From Mangrovicella endophytica (GTDB lineage Bacteria; Pseudomonadota; Alphaproteobacteria; Rhizobiales; Rhizobiaceae), in NCBI RefSeq assembly GCF_002893625.1, contig NZ_PKMZ01000017.1, positions 1-33,711 on the forward strand: 33,711 nt of DNA, written 5' to 3'. The position numbers and the translations under genes are program-made. Under the pieces are notes generated by a model. That model did not search any database. It saw only the letters and a program-made list of their open reading frames with translations, and was not told the DNA's origin. Below are positions 15,804 through 23,849 of the stretch, piece after piece. Within the stretch, counting starts at the first letter, position 1. The number at the start of each line of letters is the position of its first letter.

Positions 15804-15850
15804 CGAAGATCGCTAGCGAGCGGGCGTCGGAACCATTCTGGAGAGCTCGA

Positions 15851-17596
15851 ATGCGCGGCTTCCTCGCCATCCTCACCGCCACCACCTGCCTTGCCACCAC
15901 GGCAGCCGGCGCCACCACCGTCTTCCCGCTTGATCGCGCCACGATCCTCGCCGGCTCCCCCTTCGACATGAAGGTCGAGTTCGACAAGGTCGTCGCCGAG
16001 GGCGACGTGACCGTCACGATCAACGGCAAGCCGGCCGCCGATGTGCTCGGCAAGCCGGTCACCTTCATCGAGAAAGAAGAGGGTGTCGAAGCCTCGGCCG
16101 TCCGCCTGGACGCTGCCAGCCTCGCCGAGCCCGGCGACTACACCGTCGAGGCCAAGGCCGGCGGCGAGACCAAGACGGTCACCTGGACGGTCTTTGGCAC
16201 CTCGGCCGAGCCGAAGGCGAAGAACGTCATCTTCCTCCTCGGCGACGGCCTGTCGGTTGCCCACCGCACTGCGGCCCGCATCATGTCCAAGGGCATGACC
16301 GAGGGTAAGGCGAATGGTCGCCTCAACATGGACGACCTCGACCACATGGCCTTCATCGGCACCTCGGCGACCGACGCCGTGGACACCGACAGCGCCAACA
16401 CCATGTCGGCCTACATGACCGGCCACAAGACGGCCGTGAACGCCATCGGCGTCTATGCCGACCGCACCAAGGACTCGCTGGACGATCCGAAGGTCGAGAC
16501 ACTGGGCGAGGCGCTGCGCCGCACCGGCAAGAAGGCGATCGGCATCGTCTCCCCGGCCGAGGTCGAGGACGCGACGCCCGCCGCCGTGGTCGCCCACACC
16601 CGCAAGCGCGCCGACAAGGCCGAGATCGTCGGCATGCTGCTCGACGTCAAGCCGGAGGTTCTGCTCGGCGGCGGCTCGGCCTACTTCCTCGGCAAGGACA
16701 CGCCGGGCTCCAAGCGCAAGGACGACAAGAACTACATCGATCTGTTCAAGGAGGCCGGCTACACGCTCGCCACCAGCAAGGCCGAGCTTGGCACCGCCGC
16801 CGGCACCAATGGCGGCCATATCCTCGGCCTGTTCCACACCGGCAACATGGATTCCACGCTCGATCGCGACTTCCTGAAGAAGGGCACGGTCGGCAAGTTC
16901 CCGGATCAGCCGGGCCTCGTCGAGATGACGGAGGCCGCGCTCGCTCGGCTGTCCAAGAATCCGGACGGCTTCTTCCTGATGGTCGAGGGCGCCAATATCG
17001 ACAAGATGTCCCATCCGCTCGACTGGGATCGCGCCGTTGTCGATACGATCGAGTTTGATCAGGCGGTCGGCGTCGCCCGCGAGTTCCAGAAGAGCCATCC
17101 GGACACGCTGGTCGTGGTTACTGGCGATCACACCCATGGCGTCTCGATCATCGGCACCGTCGACGACGAGAAGCCGGGCGCCGACATGCGCGAGAAGGTC
17201 GGCACCTATGCCGCCGCCGGCTTCCCGAACTACACGGACGAGAACAAGGACGGTTATCCGGACAAGGTCGACGTGTCCCGCCGCCTGTTCCTGGCCGCCA
17301 ATAACGGTCCGGATCACTACGAGACCTTCCGGCCGAAGCTCGACGGCCCGTTCGTTCCGGCGATCCAGAACGAGAAGAAAGAGTACGTCGCCAACGAGGC
17401 CTACAAGGATGTCCCGGGCGCCGTCCTCGTGCAGGGCAACATCCCGCGCGAAGGCGATTCGGGCGTCCACTCCGCCGACGATGTCGTGCTGCAGGCCTCC
17501 GGCCCCGGCGCGGAGGAGTTCAAGGGCTACATGGAAGAGAGCGACGTCTACCGTGTTCTCGCCGACGCGCTGAGCCTCGCTCCGTCCACCAACTGA
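15851..17596 (+). CDS. phoA: Alkaline phosphatase (PhoA superfamily), exported
   Basis: Periplasmic zinc/magnesium phosphomonoesterase of 581 residues. A signal peptide (about 1-20, AAG-AT) is followed by a beta-rich N-terminal domain of about 95 residues and the phosphatase domain from about 125. The active site is complete by comparison with E. coli PhoA: Asp132 (LLGDG), nucleophile Ser181 (DTDSAN), Thr242 (EDATPAA), Glu379, Asp384 and His388 (VEGANIDKMSH), Asp426-His427 (TGDHTHG) and His540 (GDSGVH). The N-terminal domain is absent from E. coli PhoA. ATG 15851 follows GGAGAG; the open frame upstream runs through the Pho box and is not used. Likely induced by phosphate starvation and perhaps repressed by Zur. 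It may be co-transcribed with the next three genes (84-base gap). Confidence 0.92.
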   Translation: MRGFLAILTATTCLATTAAGATTVFPLDRATILAGSPFDMKVEFDKVVAEGDVTVTINGKPAADVLGKPVTFIEKEEGVEASAVRLDAASLAEPGDYTVEAKAGGETKTVTWTVFGTSAEPKAKNVIFLLGDGLSVAHRTAARIMSKGMTEGKANGRLNMDDLDHMAFIGTSATDAVDTDSANTMSAYMTGHKTAVNAIGVYADRTKDSLDDPKVETLGEALRRTGKKAIGIVSPAEVEDATPAAVVAHTRKRADKAEIVGMLLDVKPEVLLGGGSAYFLGKDTPGSKRKDDKNYIDLFKEAGYTLATSKAELGTAAGTNGGHILGLFHTGNMDSTLDRDFLKKGTVGKFPDQPGLVEMTEAALARLSKNPDGFFLMVEGANIDKMSHPLDWDRAVVDTIEFDQAVGVAREFQKSHPDTLVVVTGDHTHGVSIIGTVDDEKPGADMREKVGTYAAAGFPNYTDENKDGYPDKVDVSRRLFLAANNGPDHYETFRPKLDGPFVPAIQNEKKEYVANEAYKDVPGAVLVQGNIPREGDSGVHSADDVVLQASGPGAEEFKGYMEESDVYRVLADALSLAPSTN

Positions 17597-17634
17597 CCGG
17601 CGGCGCATCGTTCGCATCGACCAATCCGCCGGCT

Positions 17635-17651
17635 CCGGACGCTGCGTCCGG
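17635..17651 (+). other. Short hairpin between phoA and the Tat-exported protein gene
   Basis: CCGGACG-CTG-CGTCCGG is a perfect seven-base stem with a three-base loop, 38 bases after the phosphatase stop. No T-run follows, so it is more likely an mRNA-stabilising or attenuating stem than a full terminator. Confidence 0.4.
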
Positions 17652-17680
17652 GGTCGGCATCGATCATTGTAGGGATGGCC

Positions 17681-18175
17681 ATGTCCCAGCTTTCGACACC
17701 CTTCCAGCGCAGCGGCAGCCGCCTGACGCGCCGTGAGATGCTGCTCGGCCTGTGGGCGGCGGCGGCTCTGCCGCTCCTGCCTCCCCGATCCTCATATGCA
17801 GCGGCTGCGGCGGAGATCACCTTCGACGAGCTCTATGGCTCCGTCGGCGTGCTCGGCCTCACCTTCTCCGACAAGGTGAAGCAGTTGAAGGGGTCTGAGG
17901 TCACGATGAAGGGCTTCATGGCCCCGCCGCTGAAGGCCGAGGCCGCCTTCTTCGTCCTGACCGAGATCCCGATGGCGCTTTGCCCTTTCTGCTCCTCGGA
18001 TGCGGACTGGCCGGACAACATCGTCGTCGTCTATCTCGACGCCGCGCAGACCTTCGAACAGGCCAATCGGCTGATCGAGGTGACGGGACGACTGGAGGTC
18101 GGCTCCTGGACCGATCCCGAGACCGGCTTCGTCAGCCTCTTGCGCATCGTCGGCGCCTCCTTCGACGCGGCCTGA
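17681..18175 (+). CDS. Tat-exported CxxC protein, DUF3299-like
   Basis: Protein of 164 residues with a twin-arginine signal (TRREMLLG at 16-23, then a hydrophobic run and SYA-AA cleavage near 40). The mature part, KQLKGSEVTMKGFMAPP followed by FFVLTEIPMALCPFC (Cys101, Cys104) and WPDNIVVVYL, has the layout I associate with DUF3299-type periplasmic proteins, which accompany zinc-regulated LolD/FtsX ABC systems such as PA4063-PA4066 of Pseudomonas aeruginosa. The CPFC pair could bind a metal. ATG 17681 is six bases after AGGG; an ATG at 17675 touches it. The ATPase gene starts four bases after the stop. Confidence 0.65.
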   Translation: MSQLSTPFQRSGSRLTRREMLLGLWAAAALPLLPPRSSYAAAAAEITFDELYGSVGVLGLTFSDKVKQLKGSEVTMKGFMAPPLKAEAAFFVLTEIPMALCPFCSSDADWPDNIVVVYLDAAQTFEQANRLIEVTGRLEVGSWTDPETGFVSLLRIVGASFDAA

Positions 18176-18179
18176 CGCG

Positions 18180-18863
18180 ATGCTGAGCCTGAGGGTCGAG
18201 GATCTCGAGATGCGCTTTGCCGGCCTCGACGCGCCGGCCCTCAGCGTGCCCTTGCTTGCCCTGCGGGCCGGCGAGCGTGTTGCCGTCACCGGCGCCTCGG
18301 GGTCGGGGAAGTCGACGCTGGTCAACGTCCTCACCGGCCTCCATCGCGTGCGGCAGGGCCGCGTCTTCTGGGGCGAGATCGATATTGCGGGCTTGAGCGA
18401 GCGCCGCCGTGACGCCTGGCGGGCGCGCCATGTCGGGCTGGTGATGCAGGACTTCCACCTCTTTCCCGGCCTGTCGGCGCTCGACAACGTGCTGCTGCCG
18501 CAGCGCCTTTCGACGTGGCGGCCGGCGAGCGGCATCGCCGCGGAGGCGCGGCGCCTGCTGGAGCGCGTCGGCCTCGTCAGGCCGGACCAGCCGGTGGAGA
18601 CCTTGTCGCGCGGCCAGATGCAGCGTGTCGCCGTCGCCAGAGCGCTCGCCGCCCGTCCCGGCCTGCTCGTTGCCGACGAGCCGACGGCGAGCCTCGACGC
18701 CGAGGCCGGCGCGGCGGTTGCCGATCTCCTCCTCGACCTGTCGCGCGAAGCCGGCACCACCTTGATCGTCGCGACCCACGATCCGCGCCTCGTCTCCCGT
18801 CTCGATCGCAGGCTTCATCTGGCCGATGGGCGCATCACCGACCCTGCCCCGGTGGAGACCTAG
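18180..18863 (+). CDS. ABC transporter ATP-binding protein, LolD/MacB type
   Basis: ATPase of 227 residues, the usual size for LolD/FtsE/MacB N-domain proteins. Walker A is GASGSGKST (38-46), the Q-loop is VMQDFHLFPGLSALDNVLLP, the signature is LSRGQMQRV (142-150; Arg replaces the first Gly of LSGGQ), Walker B is LLVADEPTASLDAE and the switch His is in VATHDPR. The family drives mechanotransmission through an FtsX-type partner rather than classical import. The partner permease starts three bases after the stop. Confidence 0.9.
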   Translation: MLSLRVEDLEMRFAGLDAPALSVPLLALRAGERVAVTGASGSGKSTLVNVLTGLHRVRQGRVFWGEIDIAGLSERRRDAWRARHVGLVMQDFHLFPGLSALDNVLLPQRLSTWRPASGIAAEARRLLERVGLVRPDQPVETLSRGQMQRVAVARALAARPGLLVADEPTASLDAEAGAAVADLLLDLSREAGTTLIVATHDPRLVSRLDRRLHLADGRITDPAPVET

Positions 18864-18866
18864 ACG

Positions 18867-20279
18867 ATGTTCGGCTTGGTCCTTGCCGATCTCCGGCGCC
18901 AGGCGCTCGGCGTCCTCGCCGTGGCGCTCCTGATCGCGCTTGCCACCGCCCTCGGCGTCGCCGTCACGCTCGGCGAGCGGGCGCTGCGTCTCGGCAGTGC
19001 CCGCGCTGCCGGCGCCTTCGATCTCGTGGTCGGCGCACCGGGCAGCGAGACGCAGCTCGTTCTCTCCGCCGTGTTCCTGCAACCGGCGCCGCTGCCGCTC
19101 CTGCCCGGGCGCGTTCTGGCGGCGCTGCGCACCGACCCGCGCGTTGCCTTCGCCGCGCCGGTCGGCTTCGGCGACTTTGCCGGCGACGATCCGGTCGTCG
19201 GCACCGCGGCGGAAGCGATCGACGGTCTTGGTGGTCTTTCTGAAGGCAGGAGCTTCGAAACGCTCGGAGAGGCGGTCGTCGGCGCCAGGGTGGACCGCGC
19301 CATCGGCGCCGAGTTCAGCCCCCTGCACGGCCGCCGTAGCGAGGGCGGCCACGTTCATGCCGACATCCGCTACCGCATCGTCGGGCGCATGACCGAAAGC
19401 GGCACGCCCTGGGATCACGCCATACTGGTGCCGATCGAGGCGGTCTGGGCCGCCCATGCCGAACACGAGCCCGAAAACGAACTACAGGAGGGCGAGGCGC
19501 ACGAGGGCGAAACCCACGAGGGCGAAGCGCGCGCGCATGATGCCGCCGCGGATGACTTGGCGCATACGTCGCCAACCTCCGGTGACACCTCGCTGCAGGA
19601 TGGCGCTCAGCACGCCGAGGCCGTCGCGACAACGCTCCCGCCGGTGCCCTCAGCCGGCCTTGCCGGCATTGCCGGCGCCGTCCGCCGCCACCACCCCGAT
19701 CTCGATGCGCCGGTGAACCCAGCAGCTCTTGCCCGGCCGGACGCGCCCGGCGTGCCGGCAATCCTGGTCAAGCCGAGGACGATCGCCGACGCCTATACGC
19801 TGCGCCAGGCCTATCGCGGTGAACGAAGCCTCGCCGTCTTTCCGGCCGAGGTGCTGACGCGCCTCTACGGGACCCTCGGCGACGCGCGCACTGTGCTTTC
19901 CGCGGTGGCCACCGGAGCACAGGCGCTCGTCGCAGCCGCGATCCTTCTCGTTGTCGTTGCCCATGTGCGCCAGCGCCGCCGCCAGATCGGCGCTCTCCGG
20001 GCCTTCGGTGCGCCGCGCGCCACGGTCTTTGCCATTGTCTGGCTGGAGGTCTTCGCCGTCGTCGGCACCGGCGTTCTCGCCGGCTTCGGCATCGGCTATG
20101 CCGCCGCGCTTGCCGGCGCGGCAAGGATCGGCGCGGCCGGCGGCATCAACCTGCCCGTCGAGTTCCGCGCCGCCGACGGCTGGACGCTGCTGATGCTGCT
20201 GGCCGTCACCGCGGCCGTCACGCTGGTGCCGGCGCTGCTCGCCTACCGCCAGTCACCGGCCGAGGCGCTGCGCGCCTGA
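18867..20279 (+). CDS. FtsX-type ABC transporter permease with His/Glu-rich periplasmic insert
   Basis: Membrane protein of 470 residues with the FtsX/MacB layout: one N-terminal transmembrane segment (VLAVALLIALATALGVAV), a large periplasmic domain (about 45-345) and three C-terminal segments (ALVAAAILLVVVAHV, FAIVWLEVFAVVGTGVLAG, TLLMLLAVTAAVTLVPALLAY). The periplasmic domain contains a His/Glu/Asp-rich, probably disordered stretch at about residues 197-255 with three tandem five-residue repeats EGEAH/EGETH/EGEAR (19488-19532). Such a stretch suggests zinc or other metal binding. It forms the transporter with the preceding ATPase; the Tat-exported CxxC protein is the likely periplasmic partner. 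Zinc-linked by context and by the Zur-like box upstream of phoA. Confidence 0.88.
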   Translation: MFGLVLADLRRQALGVLAVALLIALATALGVAVTLGERALRLGSARAAGAFDLVVGAPGSETQLVLSAVFLQPAPLPLLPGRVLAALRTDPRVAFAAPVGFGDFAGDDPVVGTAAEAIDGLGGLSEGRSFETLGEAVVGARVDRAIGAEFSPLHGRRSEGGHVHADIRYRIVGRMTESGTPWDHAILVPIEAVWAAHAEHEPENELQEGEAHEGETHEGEARAHDAAADDLAHTSPTSGDTSLQDGAQHAEAVATTLPPVPSAGLAGIAGAVRRHHPDLDAPVNPAALARPDAPGVPAILVKPRTIADAYTLRQAYRGERSLAVFPAEVLTRLYGTLGDARTVLSAVATGAQALVAAAILLVVVAHVRQRRRQIGALRAFGAPRATVFAIVWLEVFAVVGTGVLAGFGIGYAAALAGAARIGAAGGINLPVEFRAADGWTLLMLLAVTAAVTLVPALLAYRQSPAEALRA

Positions 20280-20358
20280 CGGCAAGCGACATTCGGCGGC
20301 CGCAGGCGGCCCCGCGGTCTGTCCCGGCCGCACCAGGATCGGACCGGCGGCCTTCAGG

Positions 20359-20553
20359 TCAGTGCAGGCGGATCCCGGCCGAGCGGCCTTCCTCGCGCAG
20401 CGCGTCCGCAATCATCAGGATCGAGATGTCGGGAACGAGGTTGCGGTGCGAGAGTGCGGTGGCGGTGGCGGCGACATCCAGCGGTTCGCCGCTGTTCATC
20501 GCGGCCAGCACGCTATCGGCAATGCACACGGCGACTTCAAGGTGGCTGCGCAT
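20359..20553 (-). CDS. Small hypothetical protein
   Basis: Predicted soluble product of 64 residues, starting MRSHLEVAVCIADSVLAAMN and containing LMIADALREEGRSAGI. It resembles short, uncharacterised Hyphomicrobiales proteins that I cannot name. Support comes from balanced composition (not Arg-rich like antisense frames) and helical amphipathic character; the ribosome site is weak (GAG six bases before ATG). It stands alone between the convergent FtsX gene and the terminator of ada. Confidence 0.5.
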   Translation of the reverse strand: MRSHLEVAVCIADSVLAAMNSGEPLDVAATATALSHRNLVPDISILMIADALREEGRSAGIRLH

Positions 20554-20651
20554 GGCGATCTCATTCGCTTGAGAAACGGGAGGTGCCGACGCCAGGACTT
20601 GGAGGCGATAGAAGAAGCCGCGAAGTTCCAGGAAGTTCCAGCCATGACAAC

Positions 20652-20675
20652 ATCTTGCCGGGCCTCCGGCAAGAT
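20652..20675 (-). terminator. Hairpin terminator downstream of ada
   Basis: ATCTTGCCGG and CCGGCAAGAT form a perfect ten-base stem with a GCCT loop, 26 bases beyond the ada stop. On the minus strand the following bases are GTTGTCATGG, so the T-run is poor, but position and stem strength support termination. Nearby (20626-20644) is a short direct repeat of AAGTTCCAG. Confidence 0.55.
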
Positions 20676-20700
20676 CTCGCCAATTCTTTGAACGATGAGA

Positions 20701-21798
20701 TTAACCGTTTGGAAATGCGGGAAGATTGGAGCCATGAGAGGCTCTGGCAGCCCCGCGCTCCTTCAGGATGAGCGCGCGCTTGCGGTCGACGCCCCAGCGA
20801 TAGCCTGACAGGGCGCCGTCGGTGCGCACCACGCGGTGGCACGGAATGGCGATGCCGATCCGGTTGGCGGCACAGGCGGCAGCCACCGCCCGCACCGCCT
20901 TCGGCAGACCGATCGCCGCGGCGATCTCGGCATAGCTCGCCGTCCGCCCCGGTGGAACCGCGCGAAGCGCCTGCCAGACGCGCTGCTGGAAGGCCGTGCC
21001 CCTGATGTCGAGCGGCAGCTCCAGCCCGACGGCCGGATCGTCCACCAGCCCGACGACCGCGGCCATCACCGCCTCGAAGCCCTCGTCGCCGGCCTGGAGC
21101 TTTGCCTTCGGGAACTGGTCCTGCAGCGATCGCACGAGTGTCTCGGGATCGTCGCCGAGAAGGATCGCGCAGATGCCGCGCTCGCTCTCTGCCGCCAGCA
21201 CCGAGCCGAGCGAGCATTCGCCCACCGCGAAGGTGATCGTCCCCTCGCCGCCCCCACGGAATGCCGTCGGCGTCATGCCGAGTGCGCCGGGGCTGGCCTC
21301 ATAGAAGCGCCCGCTGGAGCTGAAGCCCGCGGCATAGATCGCCTCGGTGACGCTGCTGCCCGGCTCCGTCAGCGCCGCGCGCAGGCGCCGCGCCCGCTCG
21401 GCCGCTGCATAGGCCTTCGGCGACACGCCGGTCAGCCGCTTGAACACCCGCTGGAAGTGAAACGGGCTTAAGGCGGCCTCGGCCGCAAGCTCTGCGAGTG
21501 TCGGCGCGGTTTCGGCCGCCTCGATGCGGCGGCAGGCGCGAGCAACCGCCTCGGCATGGGCAGCGCCTGGCCTCTGCTGGTCGGGGCGGCAGCGCCGGCA
21601 GGGGCGCAGGCCCGCCGCTTGCGCCTCGGCCGCATCGGCATGGATCGTGACATTGACGCGCGACGGGCGACGCGACGGGCAGTCCGGGCGGCAGTAGATG
21701 CCGGTCGTCGCAACGCCGTAAAGGAAGCCGGCCGCGCCATCGCGCGACAGGATGGCGGTCCATTCGCCCTCGTCCGGCTGTCGCGAAGACCGTGCCAT
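20701..21798 (-). CDS. ada: Bifunctional DNA alkylation-repair protein / transcriptional activator Ada
   Basis: Protein of 365 residues with the three Ada parts. The N-terminal methylphosphotriester domain has the four zinc Cys (Cys36, Cys40, Cys67, Cys70 in IYCRPDCPSRRPSR and LRPCRRC), one of which accepts the methyl group. An AraC-type HTH follows (about 85-185, SPFHFQRVFKRLTGVSPKAY). The C-terminal O6-alkylguanine transferase domain has the active-site IPCHRV (Cys320). It repairs alkylated DNA and, once methylated, activates its own regulon. ATG 21798 follows GAGAGG at four bases; two further ATGs upstream are less likely. The gene ends with a strong hairpin. No alkB or alkA is adjacent. 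Confidence 0.95.
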   Translation of the reverse strand: MARSSRQPDEGEWTAILSRDGAAGFLYGVATTGIYCRPDCPSRRPSRVNVTIHADAAEAQAAGLRPCRRCRPDQQRPGAAHAEAVARACRRIEAAETAPTLAELAAEAALSPFHFQRVFKRLTGVSPKAYAAAERARRLRAALTEPGSSVTEAIYAAGFSSSGRFYEASPGALGMTPTAFRGGGEGTITFAVGECSLGSVLAAESERGICAILLGDDPETLVRSLQDQFPKAKLQAGDEGFEAVMAAVVGLVDDPAVGLELPLDIRGTAFQQRVWQALRAVPPGRTASYAEIAAAIGLPKAVRAVAAACAANRIGIAIPCHRVVRTDGALSGYRWGVDRKRALILKERGAARASHGSNLPAFPNG

Positions 21799-21938
21799 CG
21801 CCCCTCTCGTCACATCCGTGGTTCCGCAATGAAGCTGCATCGCCGTCATCCCGTTTACGACCGTCGCATGATCTAGCTGGCCACTGCGGATGCCGCACTC
21901 CGGCTCTTGCGGTCGTATTCTGCGAGGCCATGGCTGGA

Positions 21939-23564
21939 TCAGCGCGGCACGGATTCCGGTGCATCCTTCTTGTAGATCACGAAGAAGGCGTCGCCGAGCC
22001 GCTGCCCGCCAATATCGAAGTAGGGCGTCGTCCGCTGGTATGTCCGGCGGAACGTCAGCCCGGCCATGTCGGTGAAGGCCTCCGGCGGCCTGCCCTCCTG
22101 CAGCCAGTCCCTAGGCTCGAAGAATTGGTCATACAGGGTGTCGCCATAGACGAAGACGATACCCTGGATCTGCCTGTTGTCTCCCTTGCGGAAGGCGTCG
22201 AAGGCCGGGCGGTAGACCACGCGGCGCAGGCGCGAGAGGCCTGTCGGCAGCGCATGGTTGACCATCACGATGTCGTCGTCCGCGAAGTTGTCCCGCAGCG
22301 CCGCCTCGACGCCGGGAAAGTCGAGATAGGTGAGCCGGGCAAGGACGGTCTGCGGATGGAGGGCGGCCAGCGGCAGACCCCAGGCCGAGACGTAGGCGAT
22401 GGCCATGACGAGGCTTGTCGCGCCCAGTATCGCCTGGCGCAGCCGCACCGACGCGACCGCCGCGCGTAGCATCAGGATGCCGCCGAGCGCGATCAGCGGC
22501 ACCGCGACCATGAAGTAGCGCGGCTGCGGATCGGCAAAACGGTCGAAGCTGTAGAGCACCACCGGCAGCGCCACCCAGATGAAGGCGGCGACACCGAGGC
22601 CGCGGATCATCCGATCGTTGCGCCGCAGCAGGCACAGGATGAGCACCGGCGCGAGCAGGAAGAGCTGCGAGGGCGCGAACAGCATGGCGACGCCCCGCAC
22701 GAACTTCTGCGCGACGATCAGGAGCTCTTGGGCGCCGAGATGGCTCTTGGAGAAATGGTCGGTGTAGAAGGAGAACGGACTGACCTCGGCAGCCGTGCCG
22801 CTCCAGGCGTTGAACAGGGCGCCAAGCGCGAAGTAGGCCAGCGCGAAGCCGCCGGCCATCGGCAGAAACGTCCCGCGCCAGCGCGTGCGGCCATCGATCC
22901 CACGGTAAAGGAACGGCAGCACCGCCAGGCATGCGGCAAGCTGGCTGCGGGTATGCGCCAGGATACCGCCAGCGAGGCCGACGATGAGCGGCGTCGCCCG
23001 CCGCACCAGCACCAGCCAGAACAGGAGCAGCGCCGCCGTATAGCCGACGCCGTTGGTGCCGGCCGTCAGCCTCAACTCCATAACCGGCAGGAGATTGACG
23101 ACCAGCAGGAACAGCGCGAGCTCGGCGCCGCGCAGATAGTGCCGGCCGATGAGGTAAAGCAGGATGTTCCCGCTGATCAGGAAGGCGAGCGTCAGCCCCT
23201 GCAGATAGGCTAGTCGCATCGTGCCTGTGGCGGCAGAGATCAGTCCGAAGAGCAGCGAGTAGAGCTTGGCCGGATAGTTGATGAGGTCCGCGCCAAAGAC
23301 GATGGTGCCATTCTGGAAGTTCGCATAGGCGGGCCCGATAGGCGAGCGCGACACATAGGGGTGGGTGAGATTGGCCCCGTCCCGCACCAGGCTGACGCCC
23401 GACACGGCGTAGTGCGAGGCGTCGTGCAGCACCGTCGGCAGGAAGTACATCGCGAACAGCACCGCCGAGCCGACTGTGATTGCGATGACCCACACCGCAG
23501 TCGCCAAGGGGCTGGGCCGGCCGGATGCGGTGCGCTCGGCCCCAACCTGCGCTGGAATGATCAT
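21939..23564 (-). CDS. Polytopic inner-membrane protein, possibly GT-C-type glycosyltransferase-like
   Basis: Membrane protein of about 541 residues with roughly ten to twelve hydrophobic segments (for example VWVIAITVGSAVLFAMYFLP near the start, LALFLLVVNLLPVMEL and LFLLAPVLILCLL) and a soluble C-terminal domain of about 120 residues. An early periplasmic loop carries LHDASHYAVSGVSL and NYPAKLYSLLFG. The topology resembles dolichyl-phosphate-mannose-type (GT-C) membrane glycosyltransferases, but I cannot identify a clear catalytic motif. The start could be ATG 23564 or GTG 23573; neither has a good ribosome site. It lies upstream of ada on the same strand with a 140-base gap; function unknown. 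Confidence 0.75.
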   Translation of the reverse strand: MIIPAQVGAERTASGRPSPLATAVWVIAITVGSAVLFAMYFLPTVLHDASHYAVSGVSLVRDGANLTHPYVSRSPIGPAYANFQNGTIVFGADLINYPAKLYSLLFGLISAATGTMRLAYLQGLTLAFLISGNILLYLIGRHYLRGAELALFLLVVNLLPVMELRLTAGTNGVGYTAALLLFWLVLVRRATPLIVGLAGGILAHTRSQLAACLAVLPFLYRGIDGRTRWRGTFLPMAGGFALAYFALGALFNAWSGTAAEVSPFSFYTDHFSKSHLGAQELLIVAQKFVRGVAMLFAPSQLFLLAPVLILCLLRRNDRMIRGLGVAAFIWVALPVVLYSFDRFADPQPRYFMVAVPLIALGGILMLRAAVASVRLRQAILGATSLVMAIAYVSAWGLPLAALHPQTVLARLTYLDFPGVEAALRDNFADDDIVMVNHALPTGLSRLRRVVYRPAFDAFRKGDNRQIQGIVFVYGDTLYDQFFEPRDWLQEGRPPEAFTDMAGLTFRRTYQRTTPYFDIGGQRLGDAFFVIYKKDAPESVPR

Positions 23565-23849
23565 CGGCGTCACCGGTGCTGAGACTGCGGCAGGAGCGCT
23601 AGGCTGTGGCGCGTCCTGCCGGCTCCGTCAACCGCCGCCCTCTTGCCATCTGCCCCTTCGCGCACAGGTGATCGGTTCCGGATCGTCGGAGGCCGGCCGA
23701 GACGCTGGCACCGGCGGTCGGCCCCGCGAGACCTGATCGTACGTCGTCTTCATGCCGGCAGACGGCCGCCAAGGCGCTGCCGCACATCCATCAGCCGCCG
23801 GCTAACCGGCGCCTTCCATCCATGCAGCCGAGGCCGCAGAGGAGATTCC

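Noticed and set aside
15800-17617. 605-codon open frame on the minus strand opposite phoA
   Set aside because: It is an exact antisense shadow of a gene with a complete active site; its Gly/Val/Asp-rich, low-complexity product has no recognisable domain.
23643-23849. 69-codon extension before the aldo/keto reductase
   Set aside because: Arg/Pro-rich, no ribosome site at its start, whereas GAGGAG precedes ATG 23850 and gives the normal family N-terminus.
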